Assembly (NCBI GenBank): GCA_024809215.1
Contig: JANUBW010000011.1
Span: forward strand, 186,001 to 250,000
DNA from: Niastella sp. OAS944
GTDB taxonomy: Bacteria > Bacteroidota > Bacteroidia > Chitinophagales > Chitinophagaceae
Length of the DNA stretch: 64,000 nt
Direction: 5' to 3'
The notes under the pieces are model-generated. The model saw nothing but the letters and a program-made list of their open reading frames with translations, made no database searches and was not told where the DNA came from. Positions 36,842 through 44,372 of this stretch are shown here, in pieces; position 1 is the stretch's first letter, and every line of letters begins with the position of its first letter. The position numbers and the translations under genes are program-made.

Positions 36842-37183
36842 ATGGCGACACTTTTAGGTTTTAAGCAATAGAAGGCTTTGCGAAAAGCCGTTTAACAGGC
36901 AATCGTTTTAACCACCAGCCAAAGGGTGGTCAACTGCATAACATGCACAGTACGGGGTATGCGAAGGTCTTTGCTACGCCCAAATACAGGGCCGCCTCAA
37001 AATCAGTGGGTTCGGAGAAAGGGCTGATAGTTATGGGAGAATAACTACCAACAAGGGAGGTACAAAAAGCCGGTATAACAATACTTAGGTCCTATCGGGA
37101 ATAAATGACGTCCAATATTCTAATTCAATTTTAACCAGATATTTTTGAATATTACAGTTTCCACATGGCTTTTTCTGTGCAAT

Positions 37184-37197
37184 CGTTCCCGGTACCA
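37184..37197. promoter_or_regulatory. Degenerate operator-like site CGTTcCCGGtACCA
   Basis: The left half and CCGG centre are identical to the site upstream of susC2, while the right half (ACCA instead of AACG) has decayed. It lies between susC3 and lacI and could give autoregulation or control of susC3. Weaker than the other two sites. Confidence 0.35.
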
Positions 37198-37312
37198 ATT
37201 GACAACTGGCAATAGACAATAGGCAAAGAGACTCGGGAATATTAGGAGGGCCCGAAAATCGGCAACCCTTGCTTCCGGCAAGCCGGGACCTATTGCAAAT
37301 TGCAAATTGATC
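37194..37312. repeat. AATAGGC/GGCAATA word repeats upstream of lacI
   Basis: GGCAATA-GACAATA-GGCAA (about 37208-37226) and ATTGCAA-ATTGCAA-ATTGATC (about 37292-37312) repeat with a 7-bp period. They flank a CCGG-rich stretch. They are the inverse-orientation relatives of the ATTGCCT words at 22164 and 31783. Confidence 0.6.
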
Positions 37313-37322
37313 AACAGTCTTA

Positions 37323-37352
37323 TTGAAAAAGACTATTTTTATCTGTACTTTG
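37323..37352 (+). promoter_or_regulatory. Possible lacI promoter (Bacteroidota -33/-7 type)
   Basis: TTG at 37323-37325 and TACTTTG at 37346-37352, about 20 bp apart, approximate the Bacteroidota -33 TTG and -7 TAnnTTTG pattern, though the -7 match is one base short. The GTG start follows after only 10 bases, so the message would have a very short leader. Confidence 0.25.
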
Positions 37353-37362
37353 CTGCCACACT

Positions 37363-38403
37363 GTGAAATTTGAGACTGTAACCATAAAGGATATTGCCAG
37401 GGCGTTGGGACTTTCAACTTCTACCGTTTCGCGTGCATTGCGCGGTAGCTACGAAATAAGCCCCGAAACAAAAAAACTGGTACTTGAATACGCCGAGAAA
37501 ATTAATTACCGGCCCAACCCGATCGCTTTAAGCCTGAAAGAGCGCAAAAGCAGGTCGATTGGGGTAGTAGTTAGCGAGATTGCTAATACGTTTTTCTCGC
37601 AGGCGATCAATGGAATTGAATCCATTGCGTACAACCGCGGGTACCATGTTATTATTTCCCAAAGCCACGAATCGTACGAGCGGGAAAAGGTGACCATTCA
37701 ACACCTGGCCTCGCGATCGGTGGATGGGTTGTTGGTATCGCTGAGTAACGAAACCATCGATCTTTCGCACTTAAAGGAGCTTCATGACAAAGGGCTGCCG
37801 GTAGTTTTCTTCGACCGCATTACCAATGAAATAAATACACACAAGGTAACCGCCAATAATATAAAGGGCGCTTTTGACGCTACCCAACATTTGATAAATA
37901 AAGGATTTACCCGTATAGCGCATGTTACCAACTCGCAAAACCTAAGTATTACCAAAGAAAGATTGCAGGGGTACCAGGAGGCATTGCAAAAGAATAACCT
38001 GCCCTTTGATGAAAAGCTGGTGCATTATACCCTGCATGGCGGTATGATATATGAGGAAATTGAGGATGAGATAAAGAAAATGTTCGGCGGCCGCCAAAAA
38101 CCCGATGCCATTTTAACGGCCAGCGATCGTATTACAACTTCCTGCCTTACAGCGTTAAAGGCTGCCGGCAAAAAAATACCTGAAGATATTTCGGTGGTTG
38201 GTTTTACCAATACCAATATAGCCGAGTTGTTTAACCCGCCATTATCGGCAGTGCGCCAGCCGGCATTTGATATGGGCCAGGCGGCTACCGAGTTGCTCAT
38301 TTCTATTATTGAAAGCAAACGGCCGGTTACAGAGTTTGAAACCAGGATACTGGATACGGAACTTTTTACAAGGGAGAGTTCGGAACATCCACCGGCTTCT
38401 TAG
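37363..38403 (+). CDS. LacI/GalR-family transcriptional regulator
   Basis: 346 residues starting at GTG (37363). The N-terminal helix-turn-helix and hinge are textbook: TVTIKDIARALGLSTSTVSR, then YEISPETKKLVLEYAEKINY and RPNPIALSLKERKSRSIGVV. The periplasmic-binding-protein-like effector domain follows (FFSQAINGIESIAYNRGYHV, SVVGFTNTNIAELFNPPLSA). It binds a sugar-type effector in the cytoplasm and acts at palindromic operators with a central CG. It lies at the end of the pectin locus, divergent from susC3, and is the best candidate reader of the CGTTnCCGGnAACG sites. Which uronate-derived effector it senses is not visible. Confidence 0.95.
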   Translation: MKFETVTIKDIARALGLSTSTVSRALRGSYEISPETKKLVLEYAEKINYRPNPIALSLKERKSRSIGVVVSEIANTFFSQAINGIESIAYNRGYHVIISQSHESYEREKVTIQHLASRSVDGLLVSLSNETIDLSHLKELHDKGLPVVFFDRITNEINTHKVTANNIKGAFDATQHLINKGFTRIAHVTNSQNLSITKERLQGYQEALQKNNLPFDEKLVHYTLHGGMIYEEIEDEIKKMFGGRQKPDAILTASDRITTSCLTALKAAGKKIPEDISVVGFTNTNIAELFNPPLSAVRQPAFDMGQAATELLISIIESKRPVTEFETRILDTELFTRESSEHPPAS

Positions 38404-38456
38404 TCTTAGTTTTAAGTTCTCAGTTTTGAGTTTCGGGTTTCGGGTTCCGGGTTTCA
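38404..38456. repeat. AGTTTTG/GGTTTCG heptamer words after lacI
   Basis: Directly after the lacI stop the sequence runs as 7-bp words (AGTTTTA, AGTTCTC, AGTTTTG, AGTTTCG, GGTTTCG, GGTTCCG, GGTTTCA). The same periodicity is seen at other gene ends in the window. It leads into the 105-bp array. Confidence 0.7.
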
Positions 38457-38489
38457 ATCCACGACTTAATGTTTCATATCGATCGTTTC

Positions 38490-38990
38490 GATCTTTTAAG
38501 CCATCGTTCAATTTGTTTAAGCCTGCCTTTTGATGTTTTAAATGGTCATCTTTTTCAATTTACCCATCGTTTAATTTTTCAAATTGGTCGATTTGATCTT
38601 TTAAGCCATCGTTCAATTTGTTTAAGCCTGTGTTTTGATGTTTTAAATGGTCATCTTTTTCAATTTTGCCATCGTTTAATTTTTCAAATTGATCGATTTG
38701 ATCTTTTAAGCCATCGTTCAATTTGTTTAAACCTGCCTTTTGATGTTTTGGATGGTCATCTTTTTCAATTTTGCCATCGTTTAATTTTTCAAATTGATCG
38801 ATTTGATCTTTTAAGCCATCGTTCAATTTGTTTAAGCCTGCGTTTTGATGTTTTAAATGGTCATCTTTTTCAATTTACCCATCGTTTAATTTTTCAAATT
38901 GGTCGATTTGATCTTTTAAGCCATCGTTCAATTTGTTTAAGCCTGCCTTTTGATGTTTTAAATGGTCATCTTTTTCAATTTACCCATCGT
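38490..38990. repeat. Tandem array, 105-bp unit (15 x 7 bp), nearly five copies
   Basis: Copies begin at 38490, 38595, 38700, 38805 and 38910, exactly 105 bp apart, with only a few substitutions each (for example CAATTTACCC versus CAATTTTGCC). Within the unit 7-bp words recur in phase, for example TCGTTCA-ATTTGTT-TAAGCCT and TCGTTTA-ATTTTTC. A degenerate tail continues to about 39130. Because 105 is divisible by 3, several frames stay open across copies, including a minus-strand frame encoding a 35-residue charged repeat (LNDGLKDQIDQFEK...). That frame has TAA in copies 1, 4 and 5, so I do not call a gene. Array and tail fill most of the 763-bp spacer 38404-39166. Confidence 0.9.
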
Positions 38991-39166
38991 TTAATTCAAT
39001 TGAACGATCGTTCAATTGTTCAAACCGATCATTTAGTGTTATGAATTGATCAATTTGATCTTTTAAACCGTGGCTTAATTGAATTAAGCCATCGGTTGAT
39101 CTATTAAATGTCACACTTAATGTTTCAAATTACACTAATAACGATTTTTCAAATTATCTTCACTTT

Positions 39167-39850
39167 ATGCTTACGCAGGATGAGATTAAAAAATTAGTAG
39201 CGCAACAGGCAGTTGAATTGGTTCAAAACAATATGACTGTTGGTATTGGTACAGGCTCAACGATCTACTGGCTTATTATGGAGCTGGGCGAACGTGTAAA
39301 ACAAGGCCTGTTCTTCAGGGCCATTCCTACTTCAAAAAGAACAGCCGCCCTGGCTGCCGAACAAAATATTCCACTGGCCGAACTGAACGACGTTACTTCT
39401 ATAGATATTACCATCGATGGCGCCGATGAAATTGACCCCAACCTGCAACTAATAAAAGGCGGCGGCGGCGCCCTGTTACAGGAAAAAATGGTAGCGGCTG
39501 CCTCCCGCGAACTCCTCATCCTCGCCGACGAAACAAAGCTGGTTAAACAGCTGGGCAAATTCCCCCTGCCCCTTGAAGTAATTCCCTTTGGCTGGAAACA
39601 GGTACAACGGAAAATAAAAGAAGTATATCATATTGAAGCCTCCTTACGGATTAAAGATAATCAGCCTTTTGTAAGTGACCACGGCCACTACATTCTCGAC
39701 TGCCCCTTTCAGCAAATTGAAAACCCCGATATTTTATCATATGACCTCAACGCCATCCCCGGCGTGGTTGATAATGGTTTGTTTGTGAATATGGCGGACC
39801 TGGTGTTGGTGGGGTATGGGGATGGTAGAACAGAGACGCTGCATCGTTAG
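39167..39850 (+). CDS. rpiA: Ribose-5-phosphate isomerase A
   Basis: 227 residues, the normal RpiA length. It interconverts ribose-5-phosphate and ribulose-5-phosphate in the non-oxidative pentose phosphate pathway. Conserved blocks are all present: TVGIGTGSTIYWLI (phosphate loop), ITIDGADEIDPNLQLIKGGG (catalytic Asp and Lys region), EKMVAAASRELLILADETKL and IPGVVDNGLFVNMADLVLVG. It is an ordinary housekeeping gene between the 105-bp array and a word-repeat island; no functional tie to the flanking regulators is visible. Confidence 0.97.
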   Translation: MLTQDEIKKLVAQQAVELVQNNMTVGIGTGSTIYWLIMELGERVKQGLFFRAIPTSKRTAALAAEQNIPLAELNDVTSIDITIDGADEIDPNLQLIKGGGGALLQEKMVAAASRELLILADETKLVKQLGKFPLPLEVIPFGWKQVQRKIKEVYHIEASLRIKDNQPFVSDHGHYILDCPFQQIENPDILSYDLNAIPGVVDNGLFVNMADLVLVGYGDGRTETLHR

Positions 39851-39937
39851 TTGACGAGTTGACTGGTTGACGAGGAGTTGACAAGTTAACACGTTGACAA
39901 GTTAACAAGGAGTTGAAATGTTGATATGTTGAAGGGA
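39851..39937. repeat. GTTGACGA/GTTAACAA octamer words
   Basis: 8-bp words (GTTGACGA, GTTGACTG, GTTGACAA, GTTAACAC, GTTAACAA, GTTGAAAT, GTTGATAT) start at the rpiA stop, interrupted twice by GGA. These are the inverse of the GTCAACTT words at 23110-23307 and 49314-49346. Confidence 0.8.
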
Positions 39938-39998
39938 GAGCCTGTTCCAGATCAGATTTACTTTTCGTACCTTCAACTATATCAGATTCACCCAACCA

Positions 39999-41438
39999 AT
40001 GCACAAAAACAAACTGAGCGGCACAGATCACCTGTACCTGCAGATCGCGGGCAACCTTGAACAGATGATCCAGAATGAGATCCTAAAGATCGGCGACAAG
40101 CTGCCTTCGGTTCGCATGCTGAGCGATGAATATGGCATTAGCATGGGCACCGCCTTTCAGGCTTACTATTATCTCGAGGGAAAAGGTCTTATTGAATCAC
40201 GACCAAAATCGGGCTACTATGTTCGCTTTACGCAAAAACGCTTTCCCGCTTTACCCGCGGCGCCCAGGCCTGAATCATTGGCCGATTCCATCAGCGTGGA
40301 TGATATGATTGCCGCTGTTTTTAAAAAACTAAGCGCTACCGATGTTACCAACCTGGCCCTGGCAGCCCCAGGTGTTGAGTTGTTACCCCTGGCCAAACTG
40401 AACAAATCGCTGGTGCATGCTTTTCGTCACTCCCCTACCAGTTGTGTTCAATATGAAGATGTACAGGGTAATCCCGAATTGCGGAAACAGGTTGCTCGGA
40501 TGGCTTTTAACTGGGGCGGAAAAATAAATGAGAATGACGTGGTGGTCACAGCCGGTTGCATGGAAGCATTGTCGCTTTCGTTACAGGCGGTTACCCGGCC
40601 AGGAGATACTGTTGCGATTGAAACGCCCACCTTCTTTGGCATTTACCAGGTAATGCAAACGCTGGGACTGCATGTAATTGAGATACCTACAGATGCAGTC
40701 ACCGGAATTGATTTGAACTATTTGGAAGAAGCCATCAAAAGATCGAATATCAGGGCTTGTGTGTTTGTGCCCAGCTTCAACAATCCGCTCGGCTGTTGTA
40801 TGCCCGATGAAAATAAAAAGGCGTTGGTTGAACTGATCACCAAACATCGCATACCCCTCATTGAAGATGATATCTATGGAGAGTTGTATTTTGGTCATCA
40901 TCGCCCGCGCTGTTGTAAAACTTATGATACTGAAGGCTGGGTGCTGTATTGTTCTTCTATAAGTAAATCGCTGGCGCCGGGTTACCGCATCGGCTGGACG
41001 ATACCCGGCCGCTTTAAAGAAGAACTTATTCGTCTTAAAATGCGACATACTATTTCGGGTGTTACCATTACCCAACATACCATGGCGCACTTCCTGGGCA
41101 TAGGCCGTTTTGATTATCATTTGAAAAAATTGCGCACGGCGTTGCACACCCAACAATTGCGTTATGTGCAGGGCATTCTCGATCATTTTCCTGCAGACAC
41201 TAAAATATCGCGGCCGCAAGGTGGTTTTGTATTATGGCTTGAACTGAATAAAAAGGTGAACACCTTTCACCTGTACCAGGAAGCAATGAAGTACCAGGTG
41301 TCTGTTGCGCCGGGACGTATTTTCTCTATGCGCGACCGCTATAGTAATTATATCCGTATTGGATATGGAAGACCCTGGGGTGATGAAGTTGAACGGGGGT
41401 TGAGAATTATAGGTAACCTTGTTAAGAAGATGGGTTAA
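39999..41438 (+). CDS. MocR-type regulator: GntR helix-turn-helix fused to PLP aminotransferase domain
   Basis: 479 residues. Residues about 10-75 are a GntR winged helix (LYLQIAGNLEQMIQNEILKI, DKLPSVRMLSDEYGISMGTA). Residues about 110-475 are a fold-type I aminotransferase-like domain with TAGCMEALSLSLQAV, VPSFNNPLGCCMPDENKKAL, LIEDDIYGELYF (PLP Asp/Tyr) and the PLP-lysine segment YCSSISKSLAPGYRIGWTIP. MocR proteins sense PLP-linked metabolites and usually regulate neighbouring amino-acid or cofactor genes. No adjacent amino-acid operon is visible, so the target is unknown. A catalytic aminotransferase is less likely given the intact GntR domain. Confidence 0.93.
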   Translation: MHKNKLSGTDHLYLQIAGNLEQMIQNEILKIGDKLPSVRMLSDEYGISMGTAFQAYYYLEGKGLIESRPKSGYYVRFTQKRFPALPAAPRPESLADSISVDDMIAAVFKKLSATDVTNLALAAPGVELLPLAKLNKSLVHAFRHSPTSCVQYEDVQGNPELRKQVARMAFNWGGKINENDVVVTAGCMEALSLSLQAVTRPGDTVAIETPTFFGIYQVMQTLGLHVIEIPTDAVTGIDLNYLEEAIKRSNIRACVFVPSFNNPLGCCMPDENKKALVELITKHRIPLIEDDIYGELYFGHHRPRCCKTYDTEGWVLYCSSISKSLAPGYRIGWTIPGRFKEELIRLKMRHTISGVTITQHTMAHFLGIGRFDYHLKKLRTALHTQQLRYVQGILDHFPADTKISRPQGGFVLWLELNKKVNTFHLYQEAMKYQVSVAPGRIFSMRDRYSNYIRIGYGRPWGDEVERGLRIIGNLVKKMG

Positions 41439-41510
41439 CGAGTTGACTAGTTGACTCGTTAACTTGTTAACTCGCCAACTTGCCTTCCATTATCACATTA
41501 GCAAATTGGA
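41434..41510. repeat. Octamer words between MocR and mobA
   Basis: GTTAACGA, GTTGACTA, GTTGACTC, GTTAACTT, GTTAACTC, GCCAACTT words with an 8-bp period run from the MocR stop (about 41435-41482), then a CATTAGCA-like stretch (about 41490-41503) reaches the mobA stop. It is a convergent gene junction with no clear intrinsic terminator. Confidence 0.7.
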
Positions 41511-42106
41511 TTTATGGGGTGCTCAAAATAAGCCTCTATATCGGCGTTGGAATTATAATTGCGGAAAACATGTTGTGTGCGTATGGCTAGTCTTTGCGTA
41601 CAACCTTCATCGAAAACAGATTGCAGACTGTAATTATTCAGGCGCCCGATCATAATGCGGCCGGCTACTTTTTCAAGACCGGTGCGGGTATAAATGCCAC
41701 AAAAGGGTTGGGCATATTCTACATCCTGGTAAACGTAAAAATCAAACTGGTTATCGCGCATGTATTCCTGCAACAGATGGTCGATGGTGGCGGCATCCAG
41801 GTCGAGCATATCGCAGGCCAGCAACAACAGGTCTTTATCGGGGTATTGCTGATGAACGCTGAGCAGTCCCTTCAGCGGGCCTTCCACTTCAGCATTATCA
41901 ACCACTAAAAGTTCGGGAGAAATTTCTTCAACATAGGTATGCACCTGCTGCTCATTTACCGAATAGATCACCGGAAGGTGAAACATGGCCAGCTTCTCAT
42001 GCATATGTTTGGCCCAGATGGTATTGCGAATAGGCAACAGTCCCTTATCGGAACCCATGCGTTTACTTTGGCCACCACATAATATAACACCTAACAAGTT
42101 CTCCAT
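41498..42106 (-). CDS. mobA: Molybdenum cofactor guanylyltransferase
   Basis: 202 residues from the ATG at 42104-42106, which places the GTP-binding loop at the N-terminus (MENLLGVILCGGQSKRMGSD KG). A start ten codons upstream is possible but adds a non-conserved leader. MobA joins GMP to Mo-molybdopterin to give the bis-MGD cofactor needed by the nitrate reductase encoded at 44373. Also visible are LLLACDMLDLDAATIDHLLQ (the Mg-binding D in ACDML) and AQPFCGIYTR. It closes the nitrate gene run, five bases and a start overlap away from the SelT-like gene. No moa or moe genes are in the window. Confidence 0.93.
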   Translation of the reverse strand: MENLLGVILCGGQSKRMGSDKGLLPIRNTIWAKHMHEKLAMFHLPVIYSVNEQQVHTYVEEISPELLVVDNAEVEGPLKGLLSVHQQYPDKDLLLLACDMLDLDAATIDHLLQEYMRDNQFDFYVYQDVEYAQPFCGIYTRTGLEKVAGRIMIGRLNNYSLQSVFDEGCTQRLAIRTQHVFRNYNSNADIEAYFEHPINPIC

Positions 42107-42141
42107 AGTTGTATATACTGGAAGGTGATCAATCAAAGCAA

Positions 42142-42429
42142 TTAATCGTGCACCTTGCGATCGGCATGACCCAGGCTTTTACCCGGCGCCACCACATCGC
42201 GCACCAATTGCTTCACTTCTTTAATTTCGAGGAAACCGCCTGCTTCTTTACGATCGAAGACCTTTTGCTCTCCGATGCAAATAGTATACCGCCCACTAAC
42301 CTCGCTGGGTTTCAGCATTACGCCCCCTAACTCATCAGTAAAGGTGGTCAACAACTCCTGTGCCATATAAGCCGCTCGTAATAACCAATTGCATTTTGGA
42401 CAATATTCTATCGTAATAGTCGGTTTCAT
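42142..42429 (-). CDS. SelT/SelW/SelH-like CxxC thioredoxin-fold protein
   Basis: 95 residues from the ATG at 42427-42429 (MKPTITIEYCPKCNWLLRAA). The open frame extends upstream, but that part falls in the CGTGAAA repeat and has no family match, so I trimmed it. The Rdx family has a beta-strand then C-x-x-C (or C-x-x-Sec); here CPKC lies right after TIEY, followed by YMAQELLTTF and the GGVMLKPSEVSGRYTICIGE block. Function in bacteria is not established beyond redox activity. Its place between mobA and the rubredoxin-tailed protein in a nitrate operon suggests a redox or maturation role (inference). Confidence 0.8.
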   Translation of the reverse strand: MKPTITIEYCPKCNWLLRAAYMAQELLTTFTDELGGVMLKPSEVSGRYTICIGEQKVFDRKEAGGFLEIKEVKQLVRDVVAPGKSLGHADRKVHD

Positions 42430-42529
42430 GTAACAAAGATAAGGGTTCAGCAGCCAAGGCGCAAGCGCCCGGCAACCAAACCCTGTTACACACGGTAGAA
42501 AAAAAACGAAGTTAAATATGATGATTTTT

Positions 42530-42699
42530 CGTGAATCGTGAAACGGTCCGCCAGCTGGCGGATGAAACGTGAAAGGGTTCGTTAATTTCCCAAATCCGCT
42601 CACAAACTTGCACAACCCCAATTTATTGGCGATCGCCGACAAAACGCGAGCCTCGAAATTGGACAGCCGTTTCACGTCTCACGTTTCACGTTTTACGAC
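42530..42699. repeat. Composite element A: CGTGAAA arms, GCCTCGAAATTGG core, inserted palindrome
   Basis: The left arm has AATCGTG/CGTGAAA words (42530-42580), the right arm the inverse TTTCACG words (42669-42699). The left arm is interrupted by a perfect 16-bp palindrome TCCGCCAGCTGGCGGA (42547-42562). The core near 42640-42662 (ACAAAACGCGAG then CCTCGAAATTGG) is nearly the same as in the element at 44255-44365. It lies between the SelT-like start and the rubredoxin-protein stop. Confidence 0.8.
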
Positions 42700-42718
42700 T
42701 GCCTTTGCCAATTGGCCG

Positions 42719-44206
42719 TTAAACCTTAATCCCCTCCCCTCTCATAGCCTGGAATTCCGATTTTTCCGACTCACATACCGGACACTGATATGTATCAGGT
42801 AATTGACCGAAAGGTATTCCCGGCGCTATATCGTTGATACTATCGCCATACTGTTCGTCGTACACTGTAAAACAGTGTTTGCATTGATAAACAACAGGTA
42901 CATTCACTGACGCTTTGGCAACCGGGTTCTGCACCACTTCCTGCCGGTAAACACTATGTAATATTTTATCGGCCTCGGTGGTAAGGTCATAAAAATATTT
43001 ACACAGCGATATCAGGTAAGCGCCCAACTCTTCCTTTTGCACACCGCTTCGAAATAAAATATACTCCCGGCTGTTGGGGTTAAAATCTTTTGTGTACATA
43101 ATATCGTACCGGTTCATGGCCGCGCTTTTATTACGGCTTGTATTATTCTGTTTGGCAATTACCACCCCGCCAAACAAACCAAACAAACCCGATTTGGGTT
43201 TTGTTTTAACAGCAAAGCTGAGCCCATGCGTGCGAACATCATCTTTGTCAAACTGACGAATAATATATCGTTTAAGGTTCAGCCCTTCTTCACTCAGATC
43301 TTCAATTTGCCAGTTCAATTCATTGGCAGCATGATGTACGTTTATGCGGTACGTATTCAACACATATTCCCAGGCAGTGCGATCATTTTGGGCAATACCT
43401 TTTACAATAAGCGATTTCCAGGGCGTTATGTACAATTGCCCCACTTTTGTTTTCAAACACAGAGAAGCAATATCTTTTAAGAAAGAAACCGGGAAGCACT
43501 CATCGCGGCGATAAATACCCAACCAGGTTTTTTCGCCATAACGGTTAAAACCTTCGTAATAGGGCAATGCAAATTTTGGAATGCTCAACTCGGCGCTAAC
43601 CGGCTGCATAATGAATTGTTCTTTGCTATGCACCATTTCATACAACGCATCGCCATCGGTGAGCGATTTGTTGTTTATAATGAAACCTTCCAGCAAACTG
43701 GTTATACGGGGTATATCATCTGAATAGATCAGTCCCTTCCAGCAATAAATAACCGTAGTTTTTGGAAAGCGAATGTATAAGTACCAATAATTATTTACCG
43801 GCGATGAAATGAAATTGATATTACCGGTAAAGAAGGGAATGAAACTTTGATTGGCATCAACCAGGTTCAACTTCAGTTGCGGGCGGTAATCGAATAACCC
43901 CAGAATATCTTTATAAACACCTTCGCTTAACCAGTTGGCATTTTGAAAAACATCTTCCGCCACATATGAGGTAAGTATATTGGCATACTCATCTTTATTT
44001 ACTTCATAAACAACACCCAGCTGATCCAGCTCTTTGCGAAACTCTTTTTCACTGGCGCTATCGGCCCGGCAATACAATTGCTGGCGATTACCAAACTGCA
44101 CCTGGTCTACCCCACATCTTTCAGCCGCTTCCATCCATGCATGCAGGTCACCGGCGGGAACAATGCCACCGGGAAGGTTTATTTTGATATGATGATACTT
44201 CCTCAT
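42719..44206 (-). CDS. Nitrite-reductase-like protein with C-terminal rubredoxin domain
   Basis: 495 residues. The N-terminal part begins YHHIKINLPGGIVPAGDLHAWMEAAERCGVDQVQFGNRQQ, like the ferredoxin-like half-domain of siroheme nitrite/sulfite reductases, and a second half-domain-like stretch follows later. The siroheme/[4Fe-4S] ligands (C-x5-C and C-x3-C) are absent. Residues about 430-490 are a rubredoxin: YQCKHCFTVYDEQYG ... PDTYQCPVCESEKSEF, with the C-x2-C pair twice. It is probably a one-electron carrier or assembly partner rather than a reductase. It sits immediately downstream of the nitrate reductase, in the same direction. No established function is known to me for this architecture. 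Confidence 0.8.
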   Translation of the reverse strand: MRKYHHIKINLPGGIVPAGDLHAWMEAAERCGVDQVQFGNRQQLYCRADSASEKEFRKELDQLGVVYEVNKDEYANILTSYVAEDVFQNANWLSEGVYKDILGLFDYRPQLKLNLVDANQSFIPFFTGNINFISSPVNNYWYLYIRFPKTTVIYCWKGLIYSDDIPRITSLLEGFIINNKSLTDGDALYEMVHSKEQFIMQPVSAELSIPKFALPYYEGFNRYGEKTWLGIYRRDECFPVSFLKDIASLCLKTKVGQLYITPWKSLIVKGIAQNDRTAWEYVLNTYRINVHHAANELNWQIEDLSEEGLNLKRYIIRQFDKDDVRTHGLSFAVKTKPKSGLFGLFGGVVIAKQNNTSRNKSAAMNRYDIMYTKDFNPNSREYILFRSGVQKEELGAYLISLCKYFYDLTTEADKILHSVYRQEVVQNPVAKASVNVPVVYQCKHCFTVYDEQYGDSINDIAPGIPFGQLPDTYQCPVCESEKSEFQAMRGEGIKV

Positions 44207-44254
44207 TCTTTTAATTCTTTGTTCTTAAATTATGCTTCTTCGTTCTATTACCGA

Positions 44255-44365
44255 TCGTAAAACGGCAAACGTGAAACGTGAAATAGCTCGCGAACTTTGA
44301 GATTGCCAACAAAACGTGAGCCTCGAAATTGGGCGTTTGCCGTTTCACGTTTCACGTTTCACGAC
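44255..44365. repeat. Composite element B: inverted CGTGAAA arms around GCCTCGAAATTGG core
   Basis: The left arm AAACGGCAAACGTGAAACG (44259-44277) and the right arm GCCGTTTCACGTTTCACG (about 44338-44356) are inverted copies. Between them is the core with AACAAAACGTGAG then CCTCGAAATTGGG (44309-44333), shared with composite element A and in the same orientation. It lies in the 166-bp gap between the nitrate reductase stop and the rubredoxin-protein start. Confidence 0.85.
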
Positions 44366-44372
44366 ATAAATG

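Larger units (their letters stand above)
36842..37362. other. 521-bp divergent spacer between susC3 and lacI
   Basis: No credible gene. From left to right it holds a GGCTTT-gcga-AAAGCC hairpin (about 36873-36888), CAATCGTT at 36900, an ACCACC/GGTGGT hairpin (about 36911-36930), the degenerate operator at 37184, heptamer words (37200-37226) and a possible lacI promoter. Confidence 0.6.

Noticed and set aside
37085-37417. 110-codon minus-strand frame between susC3 and lacI
   Set aside because: It overlaps the lacI start and the word repeats and has no domain or signal sequence.
38560-38826. 88-codon minus-strand frame with a 35-residue charged repeat
   Set aside because: In-frame TAA codons occur in the outer copies (1, 4 and 5), so only a middle fragment is open. 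I kept it as a possible pseudogene under findings rather than calling a gene.
38490-38990. CRISPR array
   Set aside because: The whole 105-bp unit repeats, including what would be spacers, and no cas gene is in the window.
38469-39044. 191-codon plus-strand open frame across the 105-bp array
   Set aside because: The frame is open only because the repeat period is divisible by three. The product is a low-complexity repeat (FDLLSHRSICLSL) with no domain and no start context, and the opposite strand is also partly open.
42430-42675. N-terminal extension of the SelT-like protein
   Set aside because: The extra 82 codons translate the CGTGAAA composite element and have no family match; the conserved fold begins at 42429.
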